Below are positions 1 to 6,557 of a DNA stretch of 9,082 nt, piece after piece (position 1 is the first letter of the stretch; each line of letters opens with the position of its first letter). The translations under genes were made by a program, and so were the position numbers. Source of the DNA: Faecalibacterium sp. (GTDB taxonomy: Bacteria > Bacillota > Clostridia > Oscillospirales > Ruminococcaceae); the NCBI GenBank assembly GCA_017483235.1, contig JAFULE010000175.1, forward strand, positions 1 through 9,082. The letters run 5' to 3'. Below the pieces are notes generated by a model that saw only the letters and a program-made list of their open reading frames with translations, had not been told where the DNA came from and did not search any database.

Positions 1-7
1 GATATCC

Positions 8-1027
8 ATGGAAACCATTTTTTGTCCGGCCAACGCAGAGGGCATTGCCCATGCTGCCCGGCTTTTGCAGCAGGGGCAGGTATTTGCCCTGCCCACCGAA
101 ACGGTGTACGGCATTGCAGCCGACGCCCGCAATGGCGCTGCGGTAAAAAAGATCTTCGAGGCCAAAGGCCGCCCGCAGGATAACCCCTTGATCGTGCATA
201 TTGCCGACCTTTCCATGTTGGAAGGTCTGGTGGCACAGGTGCCCGAGCGTGCCCTGCTGCTGGCCCATGCCTTCTGGCCGGGCCCCCTGACCGTCATCAT
301 GCCCCGCGGCCCGCAGGTGGCCGACGAATGCTGTGCCGGGCTGGACACGGTGGGCATTCGCATGCCCAGCCATCCGGTGGCGCAGGCGGTCATCCGGCAA
401 AGCGGCTGTGCCTTTGCGGCCCCCTCGGCCAACCTTTCGGGCAGCCCCAGCCCCACCACCGCCCGGGACGTGCTGGCTGATATGAACGGCCGCCTGCCCC
501 TGATTCTGGACGGCGGCGACTGCGACGTGGGGGTAGAATCCACCGTGATCACGGTGGTGGGCGAAAAGCCCATGCTGCTGCGCCCGGGCCATATCACATT
601 GGAACAGCTGGAGGCTGCACTGGGTGAAGAGGTGGTGCTGTCCCACGCGATCATGGAAAAACTGGCCGAGGGCGAGGCGGCTGCCAGCCCCGGCATGAAA
701 TACAAGCACTATGCCCCCAAGGCCAACATCACCATTCTGGAGGGCAGCTTTACCGCCTTCAAGGCCTATGTGGATGCCCATGCCCACGAAAACCCGGCCT
801 GCCTGTGCTTTACCGGCGAGGAAGAAGCGCTGGGGGTGCCCTGTGTGGCCTACGGCAGAGAAGGGGACGGTGACGATCAGGCAAAGCATCTGTTCCGCAG
901 CCTGCGTGCACTGGACGAACAGGGTGACCGGGTGGTGTATGCGCGCTGCCCCCAGAAGGACGGCGTTGCCATGGCGGTGTACAATCGGCTGGTGCGCGCC
1001 GCGGGGTTCCGGGTGGTGCAGCTATGA
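8..1027 (+). CDS. tsaC: L-threonylcarbamoyladenylate synthase, two-domain Sua5/YwlC type
   Basis: This cytosolic enzyme makes threonylcarbamoyl-AMP from threonine, bicarbonate and ATP, the first step of the t6A37 modification of ANN-decoding tRNAs; the TsaD/TsaB/TsaE proteins then transfer the group. The 339-residue product shows the YrdC domain (about residues 10-200) with PTETVYG at 29-35, the basic KKIFEAKGRP at 47-56, the PSANLSG core at 139-145, ESTV near 177-180 and RPG at 192-194. The linker SPGMKYKHYAP at 227-237 and a C-terminal Sua5 domain to residue 339 mark the longer Sua5 type rather than single-domain TsaC. Length is normal for that type. Only seven bases precede the ATG, so its ribosome binding site and promoter lie outside the window; the start fits the family's usual N-terminus. 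It overlaps coaE by four bases (ATGA), implying translational coupling. Family assignment is firm. Confidence 0.96.
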   Translation: METIFCPANAEGIAHAARLLQQGQVFALPTETVYGIAADARNGAAVKKIFEAKGRPQDNPLIVHIADLSMLEGLVAQVPERALLLAHAFWPGPLTVIMPRGPQVADECCAGLDTVGIRMPSHPVAQAVIRQSGCAFAAPSANLSGSPSPTTARDVLADMNGRLPLILDGGDCDVGVESTVITVVGEKPMLLRPGHITLEQLEAALGEEVVLSHAIMEKLAEGEAAASPGMKYKHYAPKANITILEGSFTAFKAYVDAHAHENPACLCFTGEEEALGVPCVAYGREGDGDDQAKHLFRSLRALDEQGDRVVYARCPQKDGVAMAVYNRLVRAAGFRVVQL

Positions 1028-1647
1028 TCACATTAGGCATCACAGGCCGCTCGGGCTGCGGCAAGTCCACCGTGACCGGGGTGTTTTCGGCCCATGGCAT
1101 TGCAGTGGCCGACGGCGATCAGATCAGCCGGCAGGTTCTTCTGCCCGGCTCGCCCTGCCTTGCGCAGCTGGCGCAGCAGTTCGGCAGCGATATTCTGCAG
1201 CCGGACGGCAGCCTGAACCGCCGTCTGCTGGCCGACCGAGCCTTTAAAACTCCTGAGGGCACCGCTGCCCTTACCGCTATTACCCATCCCGAAATTCTGC
1301 ACCGATTCCGCCTGCAAAAGCAGGCCGCACAGGCAGGCGGCGCACGGCTGTTCATTCTGGACGGTGCCACCATCGTGGATACCCCTTTTGAGGCCGAGTG
1401 CGACCGGCTGCTGGTAATCACCGCACCCTTCGAGCAAAGCGTGCAGCGGATCTGCGCCCGCGACGGCATTGCACCTGAAATGGCCCGCCGCCGGCTGAAT
1501 GCCCAGATGCCGCAGCAAACCCTGCAGGCAAAGGCGGATTATCTGTTGGTGAATGATACCACTCCGCAGGCGCTGCGCGATAAGGCGGAACAGCTTTACA
1601 TTACGATCATGGAGGAAGCGAATGCCCTCTGCCCGCAAGAGCAATAA
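1024..1647 (+). CDS. coaE: Dephospho-CoA kinase
   Basis: CoaE phosphorylates the ribose 3'-hydroxyl of dephospho-CoA with ATP, the last step of coenzyme A synthesis in the cytosol. The 207-residue protein begins with the P-loop GRSGCGKS (residues 8-15). The ADGD segment at 29-32 corresponds to the DAD-like substrate-binding motif. An LDGATIVD-type core strand lies near 116-123, and a basic lid stretch (ARRRLNAQ) is followed by the AKADYLLVND segment typical of the C-terminal part of the family. Length is normal. The start overlaps the tsaC stop in ATGA, with no independent promoter seen. Its last 26 bases overlap the start of the next gene, so the three form one operon. No damage is visible. 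Confidence 0.95.
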   Translation: MITLGITGRSGCGKSTVTGVFSAHGIAVADGDQISRQVLLPGSPCLAQLAQQFGSDILQPDGSLNRRLLADRAFKTPEGTAALTAITHPEILHRFRLQKQAAQAGGARLFILDGATIVDTPFEAECDRLLVITAPFEQSVQRICARDGIAPEMARRRLNAQMPQQTLQAKADYLLVNDTTPQALRDKAEQLYITIMEEANALCPQEQ

Positions 1648-2257
1648 AAAACGATACAAACAGTTTGGCCGAAAAACCAGACGCGAGCGCCAGCGGCGCA
1701 GGCTGCTGATGCTGATCGTTGCGGCGATCTTTCTGGTCATTCTCGGTTCGGCTGTTAAACAGCAGGTGCAGCAGCTGCTGTACCCCCGCAAATACCAGTG
1801 GGAAATTGAAACCTGGGCCAATGAATACGGGGTGGACCCGCTGCTGATCGAGGCCTTTGTCGAAACCGAAAGCGGCTTTGACCCCAACGCGCAGTCCGAG
1901 GTGGGGGCTCGCGGCCTGATGCAGATCACCGAAGAAACCTTTGAGTGGATTAAAAGCAAAATTGCCCCGCAGGAGCCGCTGACCTTCGACGATCTGTACG
2001 ACCCCGAAGTGAACATCCGGTTTGGCGCCTATTATGTGGCCGAATGCATGAAACGGTACAGCGGCGATGTTTCCACTACGGCAGCCGCCTACCACAGTGG
2101 CTGGGGTACGGTGGATCGGCTGCTGAAAAAAGCCGATTTCAGCACCGACGGCAGGGTGCTGCAGGAATTCCCTTATACCCAGATGGCAAACTATGTGTAC
2201 AAAATCAACCGCAGCTACAAAACCTATCTGCAGTTGTATGGCCCCGAAGCCCAATGA
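1622..2257 (+). CDS. Membrane-anchored SLT-type lytic transglycosylase
   Basis: This enzyme is predicted to cleave the MurNAc-GlcNAc bond of peptidoglycan with formation of a 1,6-anhydro end, acting outside the membrane. The 211-residue product has a very basic cytoplasmic tail (residues 3-27), one membrane segment (about 28-44), a short stalk, and an SLT/lysozyme-like domain (about 58-205). Motif I is ETES around the catalytic Glu83, motif II is GARGLMQ (95-101), and motif III reads AAYHSG (155-160), where many relatives have AYNAG. The start at 1622 is chosen because GGAGG at 1611-1615 precedes it at good spacing; an upstream in-frame ATG at 1553 lies deep in coaE and has no such site. It overlaps coaE by 26 bases in another frame, so translation is probably coupled. 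The N-terminus looks like an uncleaved anchor. Exact subfamily is not certain. Confidence 0.9.
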   Translation: MPSARKSNKKRYKQFGRKTRRERQRRRLLMLIVAAIFLVILGSAVKQQVQQLLYPRKYQWEIETWANEYGVDPLLIEAFVETESGFDPNAQSEVGARGLMQITEETFEWIKSKIAPQEPLTFDDLYDPEVNIRFGAYYVAECMKRYSGDVSTTAAAYHSGWGTVDRLLKKADFSTDGRVLQEFPYTQMANYVYKINRSYKTYLQLYGPEAQ

Positions 2258-2266
2258 CACACAAAC

Positions 2267-2316
2267 AACTCCCCCGCGCGGCAGAACAACCTGCCGCGCG
2301 GGGGAGTTTTCTTTCC
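2267..2316. terminator. Bidirectional Rho-independent terminator between convergent operons
   Basis: The arms CTCCCCCGCGCGGCAG (2269-2284) and CTGCCGCGCGGGGGAG (2291-2306) pair perfectly over 16 bp around a six-base AACAAC loop, extended by two A-T pairs. TTTTCTTT follows on the + strand, so it ends the tsaC-coaE-transglycosylase unit. Read leftward, the hairpin follows the GH32 stop by about 14 bases and is trailed by a weaker T/G-rich tract (GTTGTTTGTGTGT), so it probably serves both directions. Confidence 0.93.
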
Positions 2317-2320
2317 TGAT

Positions 2321-3802
2321 TTATCCAAGCGTGTGCATGACAACGTCGGCCCAAAGGCCGCCTTCCGCACAAAAGGTGATGCCCTCGGCCTGCGCCGGGG
2401 TGTCCAGCAAACAGCTCATGGTGCGCTGCCCATGGTTGATAAACAGCTCGGCGCTGTCGGTGTCCAGAATCAGCCGCAGGGTCAATGCACCATCTTCGGG
2501 GCAGACCGTTACCGCGCAATCGTGCGGCCCATTACGGCGGCAGCCACTGTGGCTGCGGTCAAATTCCAGTCTCTGCTGCGCCGCTCGATAGGTGATCTGG
2601 GTGAAATATTGCTCATTTTGGGCAAAACGCAGCACAAAACAGCTGCACGCAGGGCTTTCGGCCAGCCGCAGGGTCACATGCAGGTCGATGCAGCGGCCAC
2701 GGATGTCTTGTAAAGTGATTTTGCTGTTCGGAATAAAGGCTCCGGTGTGGCAGACGGTATTCTGCCACAGGGCTTCCAGCTCCTGTACCGGGTTTTGGTA
2801 CAGCCGTCCGTTTTGCACTTTCAGCTGGCGGGGCAGGGTCATCCGCCCAAACCAGGGGGCAGTGCGGGGGGCGCTGTCGCAGCTTTCCCAGCTTTCCAGC
2901 CAGCTGATCAGAATGCGCCGGCCATCCGGGGCCAGAGTAGTCTGTGGGGCATAGAATTCCAGCCCATGGTCCAGCCGCTGTGCAGCCTGCGGAGTAAATC
3001 GGGCGGCGGCAGGGTCATAACAGCCCAGCAGAGCCATGGTGTTTTTGCCCGCTTTAAATTCACCGGCGGCGTCCGGCTGCATCTCCATGGGGCTTACCAC
3101 CAGCACCTGCGTGTCATCCAGTGCAAAAAAATCGGGGCATTCCCACATGCCGCCCAGCTGCCCGTTGCTGGCGGCCAGCACGGTGCAAAATTGCCAGTGC
3201 AGGCCGTCCTCGCTTTCAAACAACAGTGCGCTGCCCCGATTTTGCGGGTGGTCACTCACGGCCACGCAGTGGTACAGTCCGTTTTCCTGCCAGACCTTGG
3301 GGTCGCGGAAATCGTGGGCGCTGTATCCTTTGGGCAGCAGACCGGCATCGATGACCGGGTTACCGCTCTGTTTTTCAAAATCCATTCCATTGCCGATGGC
3401 CACGCACTGGGCCTGCAGATCCGGCCCGCCGGCCGGGTCAGGGCGCACCCCGGTGTATACAAGCAACAGCTGTCCGTCCGGCATGGGCGTTGCCCCGCCC
3501 GAAAAGCAACCATTCTGGTCTGCCGGGGTGTCGGGGGCCAGTGCAGCAGGAAAATACTGCCAGTGCAGCAGATCGCTGCTTACCGCATGGCCCCAGTGCA
3601 TCGGCCCCCACACCCGGTCGTAGGGGTAATACTGGTAAAACAGATGATACTGACCTTTGTAGTAACAAAAACCGTTGGTGTCGTTCATCCAGCCTATCTG
3701 CGGGGTCAGGTGGAACAGCGGCCGCTGCGAAGTGGTGATCTGTGCGGCGTGTTCCTGTTCGTATTGCCGGGCTTTTTGCAGCAGGGAAGAAGTGTGATTC
3801 AT
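2321..3802 (-). CDS. scrB: GH32 beta-fructofuranosidase / sucrose-6-phosphate hydrolase
   Basis: The product is a retaining glycoside hydrolase that splits the fructosyl bond of sucrose, sucrose-6-phosphate or short fructans. The 493 residues have no signal peptide, pointing to a cytoplasmic enzyme acting on imported sugar. The five-bladed propeller (about 28-330) carries the nucleophile motif WMNDTNG with Asp41 (families usually have WMNDPNG, so Pro is replaced by Thr), CFSG at 99-102, the transition-state motif FRDPK with Asp167, and ECPDFF with the acid/base Glu221. A C-terminal beta-sandwich fills the rest; length is normal. GGGAG (3811-3815) lies eight bases before the ATG. No transporter, fructokinase or LacI-type regulator sits beside it. 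It lies 41 bases behind the Crp/Fnr gene on the same strand with no terminator between, so co-transcription is plausible. Substrate preference cannot be read from the sequence; the symbol is the best family guess. Confidence 0.9.
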   Translation of the reverse strand: MNHTSSLLQKARQYEQEHAAQITTSQRPLFHLTPQIGWMNDTNGFCYYKGQYHLFYQYYPYDRVWGPMHWGHAVSSDLLHWQYFPAALAPDTPADQNGCFSGGATPMPDGQLLLVYTGVRPDPAGGPDLQAQCVAIGNGMDFEKQSGNPVIDAGLLPKGYSAHDFRDPKVWQENGLYHCVAVSDHPQNRGSALLFESEDGLHWQFCTVLAASNGQLGGMWECPDFFALDDTQVLVVSPMEMQPDAAGEFKAGKNTMALLGCYDPAAARFTPQAAQRLDHGLEFYAPQTTLAPDGRRILISWLESWESCDSAPRTAPWFGRMTLPRQLKVQNGRLYQNPVQELEALWQNTVCHTGAFIPNSKITLQDIRGRCIDLHVTLRLAESPACSCFVLRFAQNEQYFTQITYRAAQQRLEFDRSHSGCRRNGPHDCAVTVCPEDGALTLRLILDTDSAELFINHGQRTMSCLLDTPAQAEGITFCAEGGLWADVVMHTLG

Positions 3803-3843
3803 TGTGGTTTCTCCCGATTTTTTGTGGAAAATAACAGCTTGCG

Positions 3844-4542
3844 TCAGAGGTAAGCTTGCTTAGGTTTTTCCGGCAGGGGATTCTGCAGCAGGGTAAACTG
3901 CTTTTTTCTGCTTTCCAGCACCCCTTCGCGGCGCAGCTTGCTAATCTCGGCCGAAAGCCCGCTGCGCTCCACCTCCAGATAATCGGCCAGCTCCTGCCGG
4001 TCAAAGGGGATCTGAAAGCTGTTGCTTCCGGCCTGCTTTGCCTGCTGCAGCAAAAAGGTCATCAGCTTTTCGCGGGTGGTGCGCTTGGCGGTCACCTCGG
4101 CCTTTTGGTGGAACAGAATGTTTTTCACCGCCAGTGCCTGCATCAGATTGAAGATCAGCTGCTGATGAAAACCACAGGCGCTGCTGCAGGGGCGTACCAG
4201 TCGCTGGTATTCCAGCAGCATCACCTCGCTGTTCTCAGCGGCGATCACCATCACCGGCAGGGCAGCCAGCCCGGCGCAGGCAAAGGCTTCGCCCAAAATC
4301 TGCCCCGGGCTGATGTGGGAGAGAATGGTGCGGTTGCCGTAATAATCGATCTGAACGATCTGGGCAGAGCCGGAAAGCAGAACCCCGATATATTTTGCTG
4401 GATTTCCTTCGGCAAGAATGGTATACTTCTTTTCGAATAGGATCACTTTGGCCCCCAGACAGTGCAAAAGGGCCGGCAGATCGCCGGTGTCGACCTGCTG
4501 AAACAGCGCGCAGCGCTGCAAAACCGGAAAAAATTGTTCCAT
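3844..4542 (-). CDS. Crp/Fnr-family transcriptional regulator
   Basis: The 232-residue protein has an N-terminal cyclic-nucleotide-like beta-barrel (about 10-115), a dimerisation helix (about 120-150) and a C-terminal winged helix (about 155-220). The turn region FDRQELADYLEVERSG precedes the recognition helix (about 192-203), with Arg193, Ser194, Ser197 and Glu199 as likely base contacts. GE is present at 84-85, but the Arg-Ser/Thr pair that holds cAMP phosphate is absent (LPVMV instead), so cAMP is an unlikely ligand. It also lacks the FNR N-terminal cysteine cluster; cysteines occur at 11, 28, 89, 119 and 123, the last two as PCSSAC just before the dimer helix. GGAG (4548-4551) lies five bases before the ATG. 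Divergent from the 4Fe-4S/flavodiiron pair and sharing its promoter region, it is probably the O2-, NO- or redox-responsive regulator of that pair. The signal is unknown. Confidence 0.92.
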   Translation of the reverse strand: MEQFFPVLQRCALFQQVDTGDLPALLHCLGAKVILFEKKYTILAEGNPAKYIGVLLSGSAQIVQIDYYGNRTILSHISPGQILGEAFACAGLAALPVMVIAAENSEVMLLEYQRLVRPCSSACGFHQQLIFNLMQALAVKNILFHQKAEVTAKRTTREKLMTFLLQQAKQAGSNSFQIPFDRQELADYLEVERSGLSAEISKLRREGVLESRKKQFTLLQNPLPEKPKQAYL

Positions 4543-4554
4543 CTTTTCTCCAAA

Positions 4555-4570
4555 TGTTGAAATTTCAACA
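4555..4570. promoter_or_regulatory. Perfect 16-bp palindromic operator, likely Crp/Fnr site
   Basis: TGTTGAAATTTCAACA is its own reverse complement over all 16 bases. It has the overall length and outer TGT...ACA ends of Crp-type sites, although its inner bases match neither the E. coli CRP nor the FNR consensus. Its centre (4562.5) is 41.5 bases before the start predicted from the rightward -10 box, and it lies 13 bases upstream of the regulator's start codon. It also resembles a Rex operator (TGTTAA-N4-TTAACA) with one symmetric change per half-site, so Rex is an alternative binder. Confidence 0.75.
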
Positions 4571-4577
4571 GACTTGC

Positions 4578-4604
4578 TGAGCTCAGTATAGTATACTCAG
4601 CTCA
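4578..4604. repeat. 13+1+13 inverted repeat spanning both -10 boxes of the divergent promoters
   Basis: The left arm TGAGCTCAGTATA (4578-4590) and right arm TATACTCAGCTCA (4592-4604) pair in 12 of 13 positions around a single central G. The repeat contains the -10 candidates for both directions, and its outer ends coincide with the two predicted transcription starts. It may be a second regulator site or a consequence of back-to-back promoters; no owner can be named. Confidence 0.6.
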
Positions 4605-4613
4605 CAAAAGCAA
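4585..4613 (-). promoter_or_regulatory. Leftward sigma-A-type promoter of the Crp/Fnr regulator gene
   Basis: On the minus strand a -35 like TTGCTT (4613-4608), a 17-base spacer and a -10 TATACT (4590-4585) are present. The predicted start is near 4578, giving a leader of about 36 bases. The 16-bp palindrome would then sit at about +9 to +24, a position expected to block transcription when occupied, consistent with autorepression. Confidence 0.6.
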
Positions 4614-4627
4614 GGAGGACACAAACA

Positions 4628-5326
4628 ATGCTGCGAAAGATCATTAAAATTGACCGGGATAAATGCAACGGCTGCGGTGCCTGTGCGGCGGCCTGTCACG
4701 AGGGTGCCATCGAAATGCAGGGCGGCAAAGCTGTGCTGACCCGCGAAGATTACTGCGACGGTCTGGGCGATTGCCTGCCGGCCTGCCCCACTGGGGCCAT
4801 CACCTTTGAAATGCGCGAAGCCCCTGCCTATGACGAGGCCGCTGTCAAGCGTGCTCAGCAGGCCAAGGCTGCTGCCAAGCTGCCCTGCGGCTGCCCCGGC
4901 AGTCAGGCGAAGGCCCTGCATCGGCCGGCAGTCTCTGCGGCTGCCCCCGCTGCGGCTCAGACCAGCCAGTTGGCCCAGTGGCCCTGCCAGATCAAGCTGG
5001 TGCCGGTCAATGCCCCGTACTTTGAAGGTGCTAATCTGCTGATCGCTGCCGACTGCACCGCCTATGCCTACGCCAATTTCCATCAGGATTTTATCCGCAA
5101 CCACATCACCCTGATCGGCTGCCCCAAGCTGGACGAAGGGGACTATGCCGAAAAGCTTACCCGTATCATTGCCGAAAACAACATCAAAAGTGTCAGAATT
5201 GTCCGTATGGAGGTGCCCTGCTGCGGCGGGCTGGAAAATGCCGTCAAGCGTGCCCTGCAGGCCAGCGGTAAATTTATCCCCTGGCAGGTGGTCACCATCA
5301 GCACCGACGGGCGGATTCTGGACTGA
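4628..5326 (+). CDS. 4Fe-4S binding protein with Cys-rich C-terminal domain (redox partner candidate)
   Basis: The 232-residue cytoplasmic protein starts with a ferredoxin-like domain (1-60). The first cluster motif is complete (Cys13, 16, 19, 23). The second reads C-x5-C-x3-C-P (Cys43, 49, 53) with Leu46 where a dicluster ferredoxin has Cys; I recall the CDGLG form as usual for this clostridial family, so it is probably not a defect. An Ala-rich linker containing CGCPGS (87-92) leads to a C-terminal domain (about 118-232) with conserved-looking DCTA (142-145), IGCPK (163-167) and VPCCGG (196-201), whose cysteines could bind a further cofactor. AAGGAGG (4612-4618) precedes the ATG at nine bases. 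It lies 21 bases before fprA and shares the divergent Crp/Fnr promoter. Electron delivery to the flavodiiron protein is inferred from position; the C-terminal domain's function is unknown to me. Confidence 0.88.
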   Translation: MLRKIIKIDRDKCNGCGACAAACHEGAIEMQGGKAVLTREDYCDGLGDCLPACPTGAITFEMREAPAYDEAAVKRAQQAKAAAKLPCGCPGSQAKALHRPAVSAAAPAAAQTSQLAQWPCQIKLVPVNAPYFEGANLLIAADCTAYAYANFHQDFIRNHITLIGCPKLDEGDYAEKLTRIIAENNIKSVRIVRMEVPCCGGLENAVKRALQASGKFIPWQVVTISTDGRILD

Positions 5327-5347
5327 TAAAAAACGGAGGAAGTTCCC

Positions 5348-6502
5348 ATGCACGTAAATAAGGATATCCGCTATGTCGGTGTCAACGACCATCAGATCGA
5401 CCTGTTCGAAGGGCAGTACATCGTGCCCAACGGCATGGCCTACAACTCGTACCTCATTCTGGACGAGAAGGTTGCCGTTATGGACTCGGTGGATGCAAAC
5501 TTTGGCGAGGAATGGCTGAATAATCTGCGCGCCGAGCTGAACGGCCGCACCCCCGATTATCTGGTGGTGCAGCACATGGAGCCGGACCATTCGGCCAACA
5601 TCATGCAGTTTGCGGCGGCCTGGCCGCAGGCAAAGGTAGTGGCTTCGGCTGCAGCCTTTACCATGATGAAAAACTTTTTCGGCACCGATCTGGCCGACCG
5701 CCGTGTGGTGGTAAAGGAAGGCGACACCCTTTCTCTGGGGCGTCATCAGCTGCATTTTGTTGCGGCCCCCATGGTGCACTGGCCCGAGGTCATCTTCACC
5801 TACGACAGCACCGATAAGGTGTTGTTCTCGGCCGACGCCTTCGGCAAGTTTGGCGCACTGGATGTGGAAGAGGAGTGGGCCTGCGAAGCCCGCCGCTACT
5901 ACATCGGCATCGTTGGCAAATACGGTGCACAGGTGCAGGCTGTGCTGAAAAAGGCCGCTGCACTGGATATCCAAACCATCTGCCCGCTGCATGGCCCGGT
6001 TCTGACCGAAAATCTGGGCTACTACCTGAACCTGTACGACATCTGGTCGTCCTACCGTCCCGAGGAAGAGGGCGTGATGATCGCCTACACCTCCATCTAC
6101 GGCAACACCCAAAAGGCTGCCGAGCAGCTGGCGCAGATGCTGAAGGCCGGCGGCTGCCCCAAAGTGGTGCTGAACGATCTGGCCCGCTGCGATATGGCCG
6201 AAGCAGTCGAAGATGCTTTCCGCTACAGCAAGCTGGTGCTGGCCACCACCACCTACAACGGCGACATCTTCCCCTTTATGAAGGAGTTTATCCATCACCT
6301 TACCGAGCGCAACTACTCCAACCGCACCGTTGGCCTGATCGAAAACGGAAGCTGGGCCCCGCAGGCAGTGCGCATCATGAAAGGTATGCTGGAAAAAAGC
6401 AAAAATCTTACCTTTGCCGAACCCTCGGTGCGCATCATGTCGGCCCTGAACGCTGACAGCGAAGCACAGCTGAATGCTTTGGCTGATGCCCTGTGCCGCT
6501 AA
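5348..6502 (+). CDS. fprA: FprA-family A-type flavodiiron protein (O2/NO reductase)
   Basis: Flavodiiron proteins of anaerobes reduce O2 to water or NO to N2O in the cytosol, taking electrons from rubredoxin, ferredoxin or F420 partners. The 384 residues show the metallo-beta-lactamase domain (1-240) with a full set of diiron ligands: HMEPDH with His76, Glu78 and Asp80, His144 in MVHWPE, Asp163 in SADAFG and His215 in CPLHGP. The flavodoxin domain (about 243-384) has the FMN phosphate loop TSIYGNT (248-254), with TTYNGD near 301-306 and ENGSW near 332-336 flanking the isoalloxazine. There is no extra rubredoxin or flavin reductase domain, so this is class A and needs an external donor. GGAGG (5335-5339) lies eight bases before the ATG. 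It is the last gene before a strong terminator. Whether O2 or NO is preferred cannot be told from sequence. Confidence 0.95.
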   Translation: MHVNKDIRYVGVNDHQIDLFEGQYIVPNGMAYNSYLILDEKVAVMDSVDANFGEEWLNNLRAELNGRTPDYLVVQHMEPDHSANIMQFAAAWPQAKVVASAAAFTMMKNFFGTDLADRRVVVKEGDTLSLGRHQLHFVAAPMVHWPEVIFTYDSTDKVLFSADAFGKFGALDVEEEWACEARRYYIGIVGKYGAQVQAVLKKAAALDIQTICPLHGPVLTENLGYYLNLYDIWSSYRPEEEGVMIAYTSIYGNTQKAAEQLAQMLKAGGCPKVVLNDLARCDMAEAVEDAFRYSKLVLATTTYNGDIFPFMKEFIHHLTERNYSNRTVGLIENGSWAPQAVRIMKGMLEKSKNLTFAEPSVRIMSALNADSEAQLNALADALCR

Positions 6503-6516
6503 AATTCATCATCCGT

Positions 6517-6557
6517 AAAAGCCGCTGCAGACGCTCGTCTGCAGCGGCTTTTCTCTT
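6517..6557 (+). terminator. Rho-independent terminator of the 4Fe-4S/fprA operon
   Basis: AAAAGCCGCTGCAGACG (6517-6533) and CGTCTGCAGCGGCTTTT (6536-6552) are perfect reverse complements over 17 bp separated by CT; the real loop would open to GCTC. A T-rich run (TTTTCTCTT) follows. It begins 14 bases after the fprA stop. Confidence 0.93.

Larger units (their letters stand above)
4555..4604 (+). promoter_or_regulatory. Rightward activator-dependent promoter of the 4Fe-4S/flavodiiron operon
   Basis: A good -10, TATACT, lies at 4592-4597, with an overlapping TATAGT at 4587-4592. At the 17-base distance there is no recognisable -35 (CAGACT). The palindrome occupies the place where a class II Crp/Fnr activator would overlap the -35. 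The predicted start is near 4604, 24 bases before the ATG. Confidence 0.6.

Noticed and set aside
1553..1621. An upstream in-frame start for the transglycosylase
   Set aside because: It would add 23 residues inside coaE without a ribosome binding site, whereas GGAGG sits correctly before the ATG at 1622.
3818..3833. A TGTTATTTTCCACA-like second operator before the GH32 gene (minus strand)
   Set aside because: It is 14 rather than 16 bases long, is not a real palindrome, and shares only the outer triplets with the 4555-4570 site.
2747..3853. A 368-codon + strand frame across the GH32 gene
   Set aside because: The minus strand encodes all GH32 catalytic motifs in order; the + translation shows no domain.
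4574..4579. TTGCTG as a -35 box for the rightward promoter
   Set aside because: It is only 12 bases from TATACT, too short for a sigma-A promoter; the activator-type reading fits better.
4583..6298. A 571-codon open frame on the minus strand opposite the 4Fe-4S and fprA genes
   Set aside because: It lies antisense to two genes with clear motifs and ribosome binding sites, its product has no recognisable domain, and long antisense frames are expected in GC-rich codon-biased genes.
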